Shown here in pieces: positions 23,501 to 34,750 of a DNA stretch of 64,000 nt (positions are counted from its first letter, which is position 1; every line of letters starts with the position of its first letter). Under the pieces are notes generated by a model. That model was not told the origin of the DNA. It ran no database searches and saw nothing but the letters and a program-made list of their open reading frames with translations. The DNA is from Scolanthus callimorphus (taxonomy: Eukaryota; Cnidaria; Anthozoa; Actiniaria; Edwardsiidae). The position numbers were made by a program, and so were the translations under genes. Location of the stretch: assembly GCA_033964015.1 (NCBI GenBank), contig CM066924.1, positions 558,001-622,000 on the forward strand, read 5' to 3'.

Positions 23501-25837
23501 AATACAGTAGTGAATAGAAAGACCAATTTTGAATGCCGACGGAGAGAACAGACAGAATTGACATACAAAGAGTTTCCAGTGTTTTAAAGTTGTCAATAGA
23601 GAAACGAAAAGTTAACTCGCAAAACAACAACTCGCTTAATATTTGATGTTTTCTGACAATTTGCCGTAACTATAGTAGGTGATATTTACTGTAGTTTTTT
23701 GCGATGTCGACACTTTCAAAAGCTGAGGACAAACAATCTTGTTTTGTTTCTTTTGTCGCCAGTGAAAACCTGCCTTTAGATGACAAACGGTCTTATTTTG
23801 TTGCTAGTGTCGCTGTGTAAACTTGCCTTTAGATGACAACCGATCTTGTTTTGTTGCTTATGTTGCCAGTGAAAACCTGCCTTTAGATAGCAAACGATCT
23901 TGTCGCTGTGTAAACCTGCCTTTAGCCTGCTGCAGGCGTTGGAGCGATGCTATGATCACTTGTCACTTCGCCATCTTGGGTTTTTGGAGCGCGCGCGAGG
24001 AAAGTTGGCGATCACGAACCCCGGAGTTTTCCGCGATAAAAAAAAACCTACCGCCCCCAAGCAGCCTAACCTGGCTTCAATGGAGAGCGTGTATGTTCTA
24101 GAGAAACATGAACAAATTAAACTTGTTTCATGCCTCTTTTCAACGGGGGGCTAAATGGATTACATTTTACAAATGTGACTCGTTCATCGGCACGGAAAAG
24201 AAACAGGTCAAAATCTCGGAACACGAAAACAAAAATTGCTTCATTTTAATCCGCATTGAAAAGCAGATATCAAAGTGAGAGAGATTTTAGTCATAATTCG
24301 ATAACAAGAAACCACAGACCAATATCATAAGAAATAGTATTAATTCTTATTGGCTGGGAAATACTTGTGACCAAATATAGCTGAAAGGCTTTCGCGCGCA
24401 TTCTTGCGAACCTTGCCAAACGTGTGCAGAAATATCACGCCATCATGTAAGTTTTCTTCAAGAGAGCAAAGAGTACATAAAAAATAAGTAAGAAAGTCTA
24501 AAGAATAATCAAAAGAGAATATAAGCAAATTCAACAAAGTGTCACAAAACTGCCGAAGCAGAACTCTATTCTAAAAAACAAATTAAAAATATTTAAAGTT
24601 CTGAAACAGGAACTAAACACTCGACGAAGCAGAAAGTTTTGTAAATTTAAATAAACTCTTTACAATTGCTAAACTTAGAAAGCTTTCGGGTTAAAAGAAT
24701 GATAAAAAGAATGCAATAGGTGTTGCTTTAACGCTATGATATCATATTATAGGGTTCTTTTGACAATTTGATCTAAGGTGGTTTCGTAAGCCATAGTAAT
24801 TCATTCTTTTTCCACATGGACAGTTTTTGAATATCAAAAAGATATAAAGGCACTATGAAAACATTTCAACCTCAACAACACATTAAAAACTTACCTTTCT
24901 GACTTGTTCTATAATTTCCACATCCGACAACTTGCTGACTTCGGTCACAAGGAAATTATATGGCAAATCTGAAAGCAAGTACACGCATTCTCCGATAGGA
25001 AGATTTTTCATCGCGTCAATAACTTCAAATCTCAAAATTCCCGTTCCAAGTTTATTCGTCGATAAATCATTGCAGTGAAGCTTTTCGTTGTATTTTGGTT
25101 GTGAAGTATTGTGGACAACTCTGGTTCTGTCCTCCCAGAATTTCTTCCCATTTACTGTCACTGAAGCTTTTACAACTGTATCGGGAAAAGTAGGCGCTCC
25201 TGGGACATAAATCTGCATTCCTTGAACGATATAAACTTGAAGAACTTTGAATTTCTGGTCGAAATAAAGCGAGAACTCAAGCTGTCCCAAAGCACCGCTG
25301 GATTCCCTCTTTTTAAACTTTGATCGACTTGAAGTAACGCTGTGGTCGCTGCCTGATGTAGTTGATAGAGGTGATTGTGGACGTTGCTGCTTTGAAATTG
25401 TTAAAATCTGGTCTAGTTGGACTGAACATCTTCTAGGTTCTGTGGGCGAATGAAAGACCTTGGTTGTTGGTGAGCTCAGAGAGCTTAGTTCATCGCCGCT
25501 TTCCTCTAAATCTCCATCATATCCTCTATAAGGTTCTTGCACAGCGACTGGCAGAGTTGTAGGGATGTAGAAATTTGGAATTTCATTCTGTACGATCGTT
25601 CTTGATTTCAGTCTTGGGTCTCTTACTTCATTTCTCTCTTTCCGCGCCTCATTACGTTGTTTAATAAAATGATAAACTAAATAAGCTGCTATCACAACAA
25701 TTCCCGCGGAAAATCCACATACGACGCCAATCACAACTGCAAAAATAATGCAAAATAGAGAATGAATAACAGTATGAATTTAACTTTACTTTTCTGTCAT
25801 TTAAAATCAAATATCAATTCATACCTTGATTAGCCAT
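20503..25837 (-). CDS. Synaptotagmin-like TM-C2A-C2B protein, 435 aa
   Basis: Four coding exons join without conflict: 25825-25837 (only 13 bp, MANQ), 24895-25736, 22615-22747 and 20503-20822, totalling 1308 bases to a TAG stop. The protein has a minimal N-terminus and one TM segment at about residues 5-27, followed by a basic stop-transfer (KQRNEARKERNE). A Ser/Pro-rich linker reaches residue 150 or so, then C2A (from GQLEFSLYFDQKFKVLQVYI) and C2B (LGQLLVSMIHNPIDKKLMVR through PYVKVELWFVG to RHWEQVLDKP). Synaptotagmins act at membrane fusion, usually as calcium sensors. Here the aspartate before PYVK is His by my splicing, and the third loop of C2B reads VKHHGRLRDSNIG without the usual Asp pair, so calcium binding is probably weak or absent (inference). 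Introns carry repeats at 21297-21580, 21862-22046 and 23155-23323. It belongs to no numbered vertebrate synaptotagmin I can name. Confidence 0.85.
21297..21580. repeat. Dispersed repeat, family B, copy 2
   Basis: It shares the blocks listed for 7015-7272, in the same order and on the same strand, and runs on to a common CAACGTATTTATAGGTCTGA and CATGTGGGACACG. It is intronic in the synaptotagmin-like gene. Confidence 0.7.
21862..22046. mobile_element. MITE with TGCTGTTCTGCCAGTTAAAT ends
   Basis: The right end, ATTTGATTGGCGGAACAGCA, is its near reverse complement. The core has an inverted pair around CGCCTAGTGCAGTCGTCTGG and AGTTGACTGCACTAGGCG. Confidence 0.75.
23155..23323. mobile_element. 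Short MITE with GACCCYGTCCACAC ends
   Basis: GACCCTGTCCACACGATTGC at the left and GCAATCGTGTGGACGGGGTC at the right are reverse complements. The ends match the TAA-flanked element at 61486-61909, which suggests the same family although the interior differs. Confidence 0.8.
23717..23927. repeat. About 54-bp tandem repeat with TGCCTTTAGATGACAA
   Basis: TGCCTTTAGATGACAAACGG with CTTGTTTTGTTGC and GCTGTGTAAAC blocks recurs four times at uneven spacing. Confidence 0.6.
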
Positions 25838-28540
25838 GCGGCTAGCTAGAACTCTTTGGTTTAAATTCCTTGGCTTTAAACATTGCGATAAATACTAAAA
25901 ACTCAGTATTTACCGCTTACATTTTAAAGCTTTTGGTTAGTTCTGATGAAGAGTGAAATGTATCAATGAGATTGCGCGCGTTTCTGACCCGCGCGCGCTC
26001 AGCAACGTTCAAACGTTGTTCGTGTTTTAACAGGACTTTATGTCAATTGGAGCATACTGATCTCTTAGTACGACAATAGCACACAGCCAATAGAATGAAC
26101 GAGTCAAACAATTTAGTGACCTCTGCACTTGAAAGAGCAATTGGCATAATATTTGTATTATACATATACATTTTTAAACAAAGACTATCAATCTTATATT
26201 CCTGGCGCGCGGTTTGCCTCGCATCTTCTGTATTCAAGACATAATTGTCATTTCGAATTACACTTGCGTTTCTTATTAGAAACATTTACCCTTACTTCCC
26301 CGCTCTTTTCATTGCTTCTCAATTTCCTAGTTTCAGTTTCATACAAAAACTTTAACATTTCCGATTGGCCCAGCTTAAATTTTCTCAGCCCGTAATTTTT
26401 CTTCAAATTTTCTTATGGCAAGCAATGGAACAAATAACATGCGAACTGCTGCAAACATAACACGAATTTAATCTACAGGTAGTTTTATCTTGAGACATAA
26501 GGCCAAACTTTCCTAAAATGTTTTAAAAATATTTGTGAAACTTAACTAGGAAAGTGGGAAGTTAAGATCGGCGACGTAAGTGCAACATAGATTAACTTAA
26601 CTCCAAACTAGTCGTTTCCTATTTTTTTTTATAGAAAATTTAGATGGTTTTTGTGAATGATTGTTTTTAAAACCTGGTGCGTTCGGTTTCACTTTGTAGC
26701 ATATTTTAGAACCACTGATTTTACTTTTTATTTTTGCGTTGTGTGTGTTTTTTTAAAGCTTGTTTTCTTATGTCGGGCACCGTCGGGAATGATCTGTATC
26801 CATGAGGCCAAACGAATTCAACATATATTTACATTTGTTGGTTGAAAACGCCTATGTTGAACGTGGGAGCCAAAGCTCCAATACATTAAAACCCCGCACA
26901 CTAAGAACATGGGTTTTAAGAACCTACAATCTTGACAGATTAGTTGGCTAAAATTGATGCCGCCCTCTCTCCCCCGCCCCTCTCAATGTTGGATGGGCCA
27001 GGCAAAAGATTTTGGGCGTTTTTGACCAACGAATGAGTAAACAATATATCAATTTCGTCTCTGTAGAGATTTTAGTTTTGACGCTAGAATTTTTATGACG
27101 TCATGTGAAAGCCAAGAATAGGACCCACATGCGTGCCATAAACCCGCGACACGCGATAATAAGCAATTATTGGATGAGGTTGAGCATGACATCGATAATT
27201 GTCAAGGCCGAGGCTTGTGTTATCTGCCGAAGCGAAGCTTCAAATTCAAATTTCTCGAGTTGAACACGTCGCAAAGCGAGCAGCCAGTGAAAAGAAAAGA
27301 TTCAAAGACACAAAAATTGCCGCGCATTTGTAATTTCACACAAAATACCGCTGAAATAACTTGCAAACTCGGTCCAATAACCTCTACAGACAACTGTTCC
27401 CGCTGAAAACATTGCAGGCGCTTGTAAACTGCCAGAATTGTTCGTAGACTTTGAGCCAATCAGAAAACGATTACTGAGTACAATGAATAATTTTACAAAC
27501 TCACGTCTCTAAAGCCTGGTTTCCATATAGTCTTATCTGTCTCATCAGTCGACCGTGAAACAATAGAATAATTCCAATTTCCATTGTTTCACGGTCGACT
27601 GTTACACAATTTATAAGATACAGGCAAGTCAAATCAAGGGACCGTGTGGTTTAGAGAAGCACGATCAACAGAAAACTTTGGAAAAAACGTTTTAGGCGTC
27701 TTAAAAAACTTGTATTGAGCAGGCGATCGTATTGCCCTTGGCAAATGTAGTGAACTTCAATCCAACAGAAATCGAGAAAAAATTATCAATAGGTTTTTTT
27801 AGCTGCATTTACGAAGTCATTATAATAATGTTAAAACTGGTGCAAAATGCGACGACTAGAACCGGAGAACTATGACATCTTAGGGAAGCTGGTCAAAACA
27901 AATGAAATCTGGCTGGACCCACTTTGGGGGAGGTGGGTTACGGCCAGCTGCCTACCAGCTAAATTGAATATATAGTAGAAATAGCGCTATATAAATGTAA
28001 TTTATTATTATTATTATTTATTACCTAAAATTTTCCAAAAACTCAATATTTAAAAATTTTATTTTTTAAATAGCTTCATAGTCATAAAACCACTTTCGAT
28101 AAGAACCACATCAAACAATCTGCAATGTCCTATCATTTCGTTTAATGCATTCAGATTTTGCCCAGTTAGGTGTTCAAAATCAGAGGGGGTGGGGTGGTAC
28201 AAGGCGGCGACCGTTACCTCTCTGGCCCAAATTGGGTCCCTATCTGGAGCATGTGTTTTGACCTGCTCCCTTACAGTCCGACTTATTTTTTGGAGAGCTG
28301 CCCTAAAAATAAGGACTACGCATTTAAGATCTGCAGTTCGGGCTCCCTGTGCTAGGCAGAGATCACGTGTCACGCGCGGTGTATCTTGGGGGTCTAAATT
28401 TGGGGACGAAAATGAGCACGAAGTTTGGGGTGAAAATACCCTATTTTCCTTTCAACCTCTGGCAAAATAAACGGAGTAAAGCTGAAGATCATGATGTCTA
28501 GTACTTGCCGAATTTGATGGAATTTCAGGTTAGTACAAAT
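25838..28540. other. Intergenic, no gene seen
   Basis: This is AT-rich sequence upstream of the synaptotagmin-like gene. A half foldback with TGTGTTATCTGCCGAAGCGA at about 27150-27240 relates to 58570-58675. 27515-27616 is a truncated copy of the element at 60276-60414. 27890-28020 ends in CGCTATATAAATGTAATTTA and a TTA repeat, the style of a retroposon 3' end. The frames at 28059-28470 do not look like any protein I know. Confidence 0.5.
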
Positions 28541-28547
28541 GAGGTAC

Positions 28548-28804
28548 CGCCGACCGGTTAGCGCAGTGGTAGAGCCCCGGGCTTATGTGCGGGAGGTTGG
28601 GAGTTCAAACCCCGGCCGGACCAACACTCAGGGTCTTTTTCTAATAATTGAGGAGAAGGTGCTGCCTTTGCTCTAACATCTGCAAATGGTTAGACCTTCA
28701 CGTCTTCTCGGATAAGGACGTAAAACCGTAGGCCCCGCAACGGAAGAAGAGCCACCTAGTGGAGCCGATTTGCGTAACCCATTATTATTATTATTATTAT
28801 TATT
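28548..28804 (+). mobile_element. tRNA-derived SINE with (ATT)n tail
   Basis: The head resembles a tRNA, with a polymerase III A box (TTAGCGCAGTGGTAGAGC) and B box (GGGAGTTCAAACCCC) about 40 bp apart. Its acceptor arms do not pair properly. It is followed by a unique body (GGAGAAGGTGCTGCCTTTGC ... GAGCCACCTAGTGGAGCC) and a run of seven to eight ATT units. Confidence 0.8.
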
Positions 28805-29696
28805 AGGTGCTAGAGGCACTTTAAGCGCCGGTGTGAAACAGACTTCAGACTGACCCTTCCTCTTAGAGTCTTGGCGGGACACCACTTAGTTTAGTCTTGG
28901 TGATTAGAAAAATTAAAAGCATGTCTGCTATAAATGCTCTACATACCCATGTGTTATTATGTGCCACTTGAGTATTCCAAGGCGGAAAATTCTATTCCAC
29001 AATTATTATATTGGAATTGATCCTACAGTACCACGGCCAAGCTACGCTTGCAAGTCTATGCCATGTTTCCAGTTCAAAACTCAACAAGGAGACGACAAAG
29101 GGGAGAATGAAAGATAAAAACGCATAGACTCCGGGGATGTCGTTTCAAAATACGAGCTTATCTCTTCCCTGAACTAAGAATAACACAAATAAACAAAAAA
29201 TAGCCTCAAGATGAGATTTAATTGCATTACGTCAAACTTCGAAAGCGGAACTCGAAACTGTTTTTTACTAAAATAACTGCAATTCGTTTAATTCAAGCGC
29301 ACGTGTAATAGCGCGCTGCGCACAGATGACGTCACACTAATCAAAAACAGACAAATAAATATACTTTTCCCCCATTTTCTCAGTTTTCTCTCCAAAGAAC
29401 GATACAAAATGAATCGGTAAACTGGTAGTTCCACTCATTATAGCAGAGCTTGTATGTACTCCTACCCTGGCTCGTATTTCGAGCGCGATCCTTCAGAATG
29501 GGAGGGATTGTTTGTCTGAGTCTCGTGATCTAATTTTAGAATCTGTGCGCAGCGCTATTAGGTAAAACCGAAAGACTAGAAATGGCGGACTATACTCGAG
29601 CGCTATAAAACGGGATGGTATATCTGGATAAGACTATCAGGTTTATAAGTGGAATTACACGGAGAAACACTCTGAACCCAGAGTGACATACGCGGC

Positions 29697-29908
29697 ATTC
29701 TCGAACCCAGACGAGCAGGGGAGGCTCTGGTGACATCCATTTGAGAACCGTTGCTGATTGGCTGATTTTGAATGTTGGGACATGCGCAGAAAGATCTTTC
29801 TCGCAGCGACTCTCTATCAAATCTCGCGCATGCGTCAATTGCTATCTCCAGAGCCTCCCCCGTGAGGTGACGAGCCGGGAAGCTCTGGGTTCGAGAATGC
29901 AAAAGCGC
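29697..29908. repeat. Foldback element, family A, copy 5
   Basis: It is bounded by CATTCTCGAACCCAGA and TCTGGGTTCGAGAATG, a perfect inverted pair. Confidence 0.75.
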
Positions 29909-29939
29909 CAAATTACCAAATTTGCGAGCGTGCGAAAAT

Positions 29940-30090
29940 ACATTCTCGTACCCAGAGCTCACCAGCTCGTCACCTCGCGGGGGAGGCTCTGGTGACAGCC
30001 ATTGACGCATGCGCGAGATTAGATACAGTTAGAGCCGTTGAGAGAAACACCTTTATCCGCATGCCCCAACGTTCAAAATCAGCCAATCGT
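29940..30090. repeat. Foldback element, family A, truncated copy
   Basis: It starts CATTCTCGTACCCAGAGCTC and is cut at about 30090, where a family B copy in reverse orientation begins. Confidence 0.7.
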
Positions 30091-30091
30091 C

Positions 30092-30295
30092 GTTCATTTA
30101 ATGGTCGGGCGTTCATTTAATGGTCTGGTGGCCGGGCGTTCCCTCACCTAGGTCCCTAGTGGACCGAGTCCCTGAGTCGCTACTGAGCAATTAACACTGA
30201 GGATAGCGAATTTCAGGGCAGAAATCTCTGGCGTGGGCGTAAGATCCGTACGGTCGCCATACGACGCTTCATCTCTGTCTGGAAGTATGGTGAAA
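30092..30295. repeat. Dispersed repeat, family B, inverted copy 3
   Basis: It reads GGTCTGGTGGCCGGGCG ... CGCCATACGACGCTTC ... GGAAGTATGGT, the reverse complement of the copies at 7015 and 21297. Confidence 0.7.
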
Positions 30296-30594
30296 CATTA
30301 TGCGAAATTATCATTTTTACGCTACCTTGTTCTTAGGTTTCTATGGCAACTGCGAGGCACTTGGACAACCTGTTATAAACAAAGCAAAACCTCATTGATT
30401 TGTGTAAAAATTAAAGAGCGCAGAAGAGGATGGGATGGAAAGTGAGTGAGATGCAAATTCGCTATTGCACGCGTTCTTGCCTAAATTTTGTGGCAAATCG
30501 GAGCATACACGGCGGCGCGCCGGAGCCGGAGCTTTGGTAACAATTATATTTCACGAACGAGCGCAGCGAGTGAGTAAAATACTGTCTTTAAACA

Positions 30595-30888
30595 CATAGT
30601 TTATAGAGGGGAATGGTTAGGAAGCCCGGCAAACTTCAAAGGAACAACACAATAGCGTGGGCTGGATGTTCAGAGGGGCTATCACGTGACATTGAGAGTG
30701 CACAATCTTTTGTTTCAAGGTCATAAAATGTGCGTAGGTGAAAGTACACTTGCATCTTATTGGCTGGATTTTGGTACTCATGTACCGTGACAGTGCACAG
30801 ACAAAAGGATTCCACAGAAAAACTAAACAAAGAGATAGTACAATAACAGGGTGTCAGGTTTCCTAACCATTCCACTCGATTAACTTTG
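30595..30888. mobile_element. 294-bp inverted-repeat element, family F, copy 2
   Basis: It is nearly identical to 2812-3105, with only a handful of differences by eye. It lies directly upstream of the LINE. Confidence 0.75.
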
Positions 30889-30976
30889 TTAAACACGAGA
30901 AGATAAAGTTCAAATTTTGAGCCATCGTGTAGTTTTCTTGTTATTATATAGACATACACAGTTGTGAACGCGCAAG

Positions 30977-32299
30977 ATGGCGGCAGCATGCCGAAGAGCC
31001 GCTCTGCAGAAAATGTTCATTTTCATTCTCTGCCACATTATTATTCGTAGTACAACGACTAAAGAACAGACGATAACCACTTCGACTTCCCTTTTTGAGG
31101 GAAAAATGAGAACTAAAGTTGTGATTGATCGCCCTGTACACGAAATAAGGAAAACCAGGACCAAACACTCCGAGTCGCTGTCGATGAGTTTCAAGCTGAC
31201 TAAAGTGTGCCAACTTCTGAGTTGTTCGCTAGCTGCCCTTGTGTTACTCGCTGGAGACGTACCTACAAACCCTGGGTGGACAAAAGCCGTTCTCAGTCAA
31301 CCTGGGTTGAAAATTGGTCATCTCAATGTCCAGAGCCTGCCCCAACACCTAGACGAGTTTCGGATCCTGATGCAGGACGACCCATACGATATCATGTGTC
31401 TGACTGAAACCTGGCTTAATTCTAACTGGGCTGATTCGGAATTGTTTATTGATGGCTATAATTTCATCAGATCTGATAGGGAGGACATCCGCGACGGTGT
31501 GAGAGGCGGTGGGACTGCAATTTATTACAACTCCAAACTGATGGCTCGCCAGAGAAGCGATCTAAAGCTGGACCTTGACATTGAAGCTACTTGGTTGGAA
31601 TTAACATTTCCCAACCGCAGTAAGTCTTTGATTTGTACAACATATTGTCCTGATAGGGCATCGTATAAAGCATACAAGCCTCGACTAGAAATCATGCTTG
31701 ACAGGGCATCCGCCGAAAGCTCTGAACTGTTGTGTTTAGGAGATCTGAACCAAGACCTGCTCCCAAAGAAACTGTCGGCAGATGCAAGAGATCTTCGCCA
31801 ACTGTTTACTTCATATCAAATGTCTCAGCTTATAAAGGCCCCGACACGAATCACAGCTCACTCTAAAACACTACTCGACCACATATACACCAGTGATACA
31901 GATAAAGTCATCACGTCGGGAGTATTTCAGTGCGCAATTAGTGATCACTCGCTTATTTATTTGATTCGTAGAGCTAGAAAAAGCCGCGGTCCTTCCAAGA
32001 CCATTCATTACAGGAATTTCAAGAACTATTCAACTGAACGCTTTGAAGCCGATTTGCATAGCGCCTCCTGGGAGAGCGTCGACACGTCTCTGACTGTCGA
32101 GGATGCTTGGAAGGCCTTCATCACCACCTTCAGAGGGGCGTGCGACAGACACGCACCCCTTGCTACTAAGAGAGCACGTGCAGTCAGTCTTCCGTGGTTA
32201 ACTAGCGAGATAAGAACTCTAATGCGGGGGCGTGATTATCACCACAAAAGAGCTCAGAAAACACAAAACGATCTTGATTGGGCTATTACCGGGACCTGA
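30977..32299 (+). pseudogene. LINE ORF2 N-terminal part: 2A-like motif and endonuclease
   Basis: After a hydrophobic stretch comes AGDVPTNPGW, which resembles the 2A translational-skip motifs found near the start of ORF2 in some LINEs. It lacks the final Pro and the usual Glu, so skipping is doubtful. The endonuclease domain follows with its landmarks in order: LKIGHLNVQSL, MCLTETWL, GGGTAIYY, LGDLNQDL, LLDHIYTSD and SDHSLIY. The frame ends at 32299 because of a one-base shift near 32280, where the next frame continues the same protein (DLDWA / YYRDLRNK). It cannot make a full polyprotein as assembled. Confidence 0.85.
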
Positions 32300-34128
32300 G
32301 AAACAAAACAACGCGTTTCATTCGGGATGCCAAGCGTGACTACTACTCCTGCATTATTGATGCGAACAAGAATGACTCGGGTAGGCTGTGGAAAACACTC
32401 AAGTCTGTTATTTCTACATCCAACAAGTCCCCTAACATTGGATCCCTTGAGACGACAGCCGGTCTGAAACAAGAGCCGCGCGAAATCGCACAGGGTTTCG
32501 CTGACTATTTTCGCACAGTCATCGTGAAGATCAGAGAGACCTTAAAATCCGTTGTTCCTGTGCGCACCCAGTCACCAAGGGGGCGAGGGATTTTCCGGTT
32601 GTCTAGAGTCGATGAAGACTTCGTCACTACTGAGTTAAAGAAAATAAAATCTTCCAAATCAACCGGTATTGAAAATATCTCTGCTCGCCTTCTAAAGGAC
32701 GCAGCTAATGTCATCTCAAAACCGCTGGCCGTTCTTATCAACCGCTCACTTGCGGAAGGTTCCATTCCTGCTGACTGGAAGCATGCTATTGTTACTCCGG
32801 TGCATAAAACTGGGTCTCGTTCCGATGCTGCCAACTACAGGCCTATCTCAACTTTACCTGTGTTCGCCAAGATCCTGGAGCGCTCTGTACATACTATGGT
32901 TTACAACTATCTACAGGAACACAGAATATTGTCTATCTACCAGTCTGGTTACAGACCATTGCACTCCACTAGCACCTGCCTGACGGACGTCACAAATAAA
33001 CTACTCACGAACATCGACAAAGGCCAGCTCACTGGTCTCGTGTTCCTAGATCTATCAAAGGCATTTGACACTATAGACCACACCATTATGCTAAATAAGT
33101 TATCATCTTTAGGTTTTACTGACTCAGCTATAATATGGTTCAATGCCTATCTAACAAATAGATCTCAGAGTGTAATTGTGAATGGTGTTGTCTCAGAGCC
33201 CCAATCTGTCATGTTCGGAGTGCCACAGGGTTCTCTACTGGGCCCCTTGTTGTTCATCGCATATATCAATGACTTGCCATCTGTCATTCAAAACTGTGAA
33301 ATTCAGCTTTATGCAGATGACACGTTACTATCTTTTAGTAGCAGCTCAGTAGCTGATATAGAATCCTGTTTGTCTGCGGACCTAGATAATATCATTAACT
33401 GGCTAGATACCAATTTTCTTTTCCTTAATTACAACAAGACTAAGATAATGCTAGTCGGAACGCACCAGAGATTAGCTAGGGTAACCAGTTTTTGTGTCAA
33501 AACAAGAGATAAGAGTTTCAGCAGAGTCTACCAGTTCAAGTATCTTGGAGTTGTGCTCGATGCAAGCCTCTCCTGGAATGACCACATCGACTATTTGTCG
33601 TCTAAAATATCATCCCGGTTGGGCATGTTACGGAAAGCCCGCAAGGTCATTCCTCGGGAGGCTTGCATCACCTTATACAACTCCATGATACTTCCACTGT
33701 TTGATTACTGCTCTCCGGTCTGGGGCGGCTGTGGCCTAACCAACCGAGAGTATCTTGAAAAACTGCAAAGGCGCGCTGCTCGCATCATTGAAGGGGGGAC
33801 ACTTGACAACTATAACACCTTCAGCTGGCCATCACTTGAATCTCGTAGAAATTACTATACTTGTGTCCAGGTTTTCAAGTGCCTCCACGGCCTTGCGCCA
33901 GCCTATCTACTCAACCAATACACCTTTTCGCGCGACTTCCATACATATTCCACCCGTAATAGAGATCAAATCCGCCTGCCACTTGCGAAAACCTCAAAAT
34001 TTCAGTCCTCTTTTTTGTACTATGGCGCTAAGAAATGGAATACTCTTCCATTATCTTTACGGAATATACAATCGCTTCCCGCCTTTAAGGCAAAATTGAA
34101 GGTGTACTGCAAGGAGGCAGTAGTGTAA
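32278..34128 (+). pseudogene. LINE ORF2 C-terminal part: reverse transcriptase
   Basis: This is an RNA-dependent DNA polymerase of the non-LTR type. Its motifs in order are NYRPISTLPVFAKILE, FLDLSKAFDTIDH, GVPQGSLLGPLLF, the catalytic LYADDTLL and then FKYLGVVLDASLSW. The C-terminus (YGAKKWNTLPLSLR) is typical of LINE ORF2 tails. The frame overlaps the preceding endonuclease frame by 22 bases because of the one-base shift and is otherwise free of stops, so the copy is young. Confidence 0.9.
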
Positions 34129-34501
34129 TTACGATATGTATGATTATTTCCACACATTTTTTTTTATTTTGTATTTCAGTTATACAGGCCCCTATTTAAA
34201 CCAGCCTTGGCTGAACTAGACCTGCCTGTCTAAATATTGCTTATAAATAAATAAATAAATAAATAAACCTACTAAACTTCGCTAAAATTTAAATCGATAG
34301 CTTCACTTGTGAGGATATGGAAAATATGTTGTTACTCCCGGATGTATACTAGTTATAGCGCTATTCACTGTTTATCAACATTGCCATTGTAATGCTAAGG
34401 TGCCAACCGTAGATTGAATAGCCTTTGTTCTGTGAACCAATCGATCTCTGGTTGGCACATTAATAACAATGGATGACGTCACCGTGAACGGACAATGCTT
34501 T

Positions 34502-34632
34502 CGAGTGGCATACTGCAGACTATCCCACGCGCCACTTATATTTTTTGGTATACACAAGAGCCATAGGCGAGTGTGTATGCTTTATATTAGAAAATACAAG
34601 TGACAGCTGGTATATTCTGCAGTTTGACACGA
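34502..34632. mobile_element. MITE family C, copy 3
   Basis: The arms CGAGTGGCATACTGCAGACT and ATTCTGCAGTTTGACACGAG are inverted. A family D copy follows after 18 bp. Confidence 0.7.
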
Positions 34633-34650
34633 GAATTCATTGTAGAACTA

Positions 34651-34750
34651 TTTTATACCACGCAGTGCACGATGGGAAAGTTGAGTGGAATACCGCCGAA
34701 AATATACCATTCATGCATTCTGATCGGGCTGTATTCTGTGGCGTGGTATG
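34651..34750. mobile_element. MITE family D, copy 3
   Basis: It starts TTTTATACCACGCAGTGCAC and ends GTATTCTGTGGCGTGGTA. The core is shorter than in the other two copies. Confidence 0.65.

Larger units (their letters stand above)
30900..34266 (+). mobile_element. CR1/L2-type non-LTR retrotransposon (LINE), near full-length second ORF, frameshifted
   Basis: The element carries an apurinic-type endonuclease and a reverse transcriptase on the plus strand and ends in an AAATA repeat at about 34244-34266. No separate ORF1 is visible upstream, so it is probably 5'-truncated or of a lineage lacking one. The clade is judged from motif style only. Confidence 0.85.

Noticed and set aside
28548..28625. 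Functional tRNA gene
   Set aside because: A and B boxes are present but acceptor and anticodon stems do not pair, and a SINE body with an ATT tail follows.
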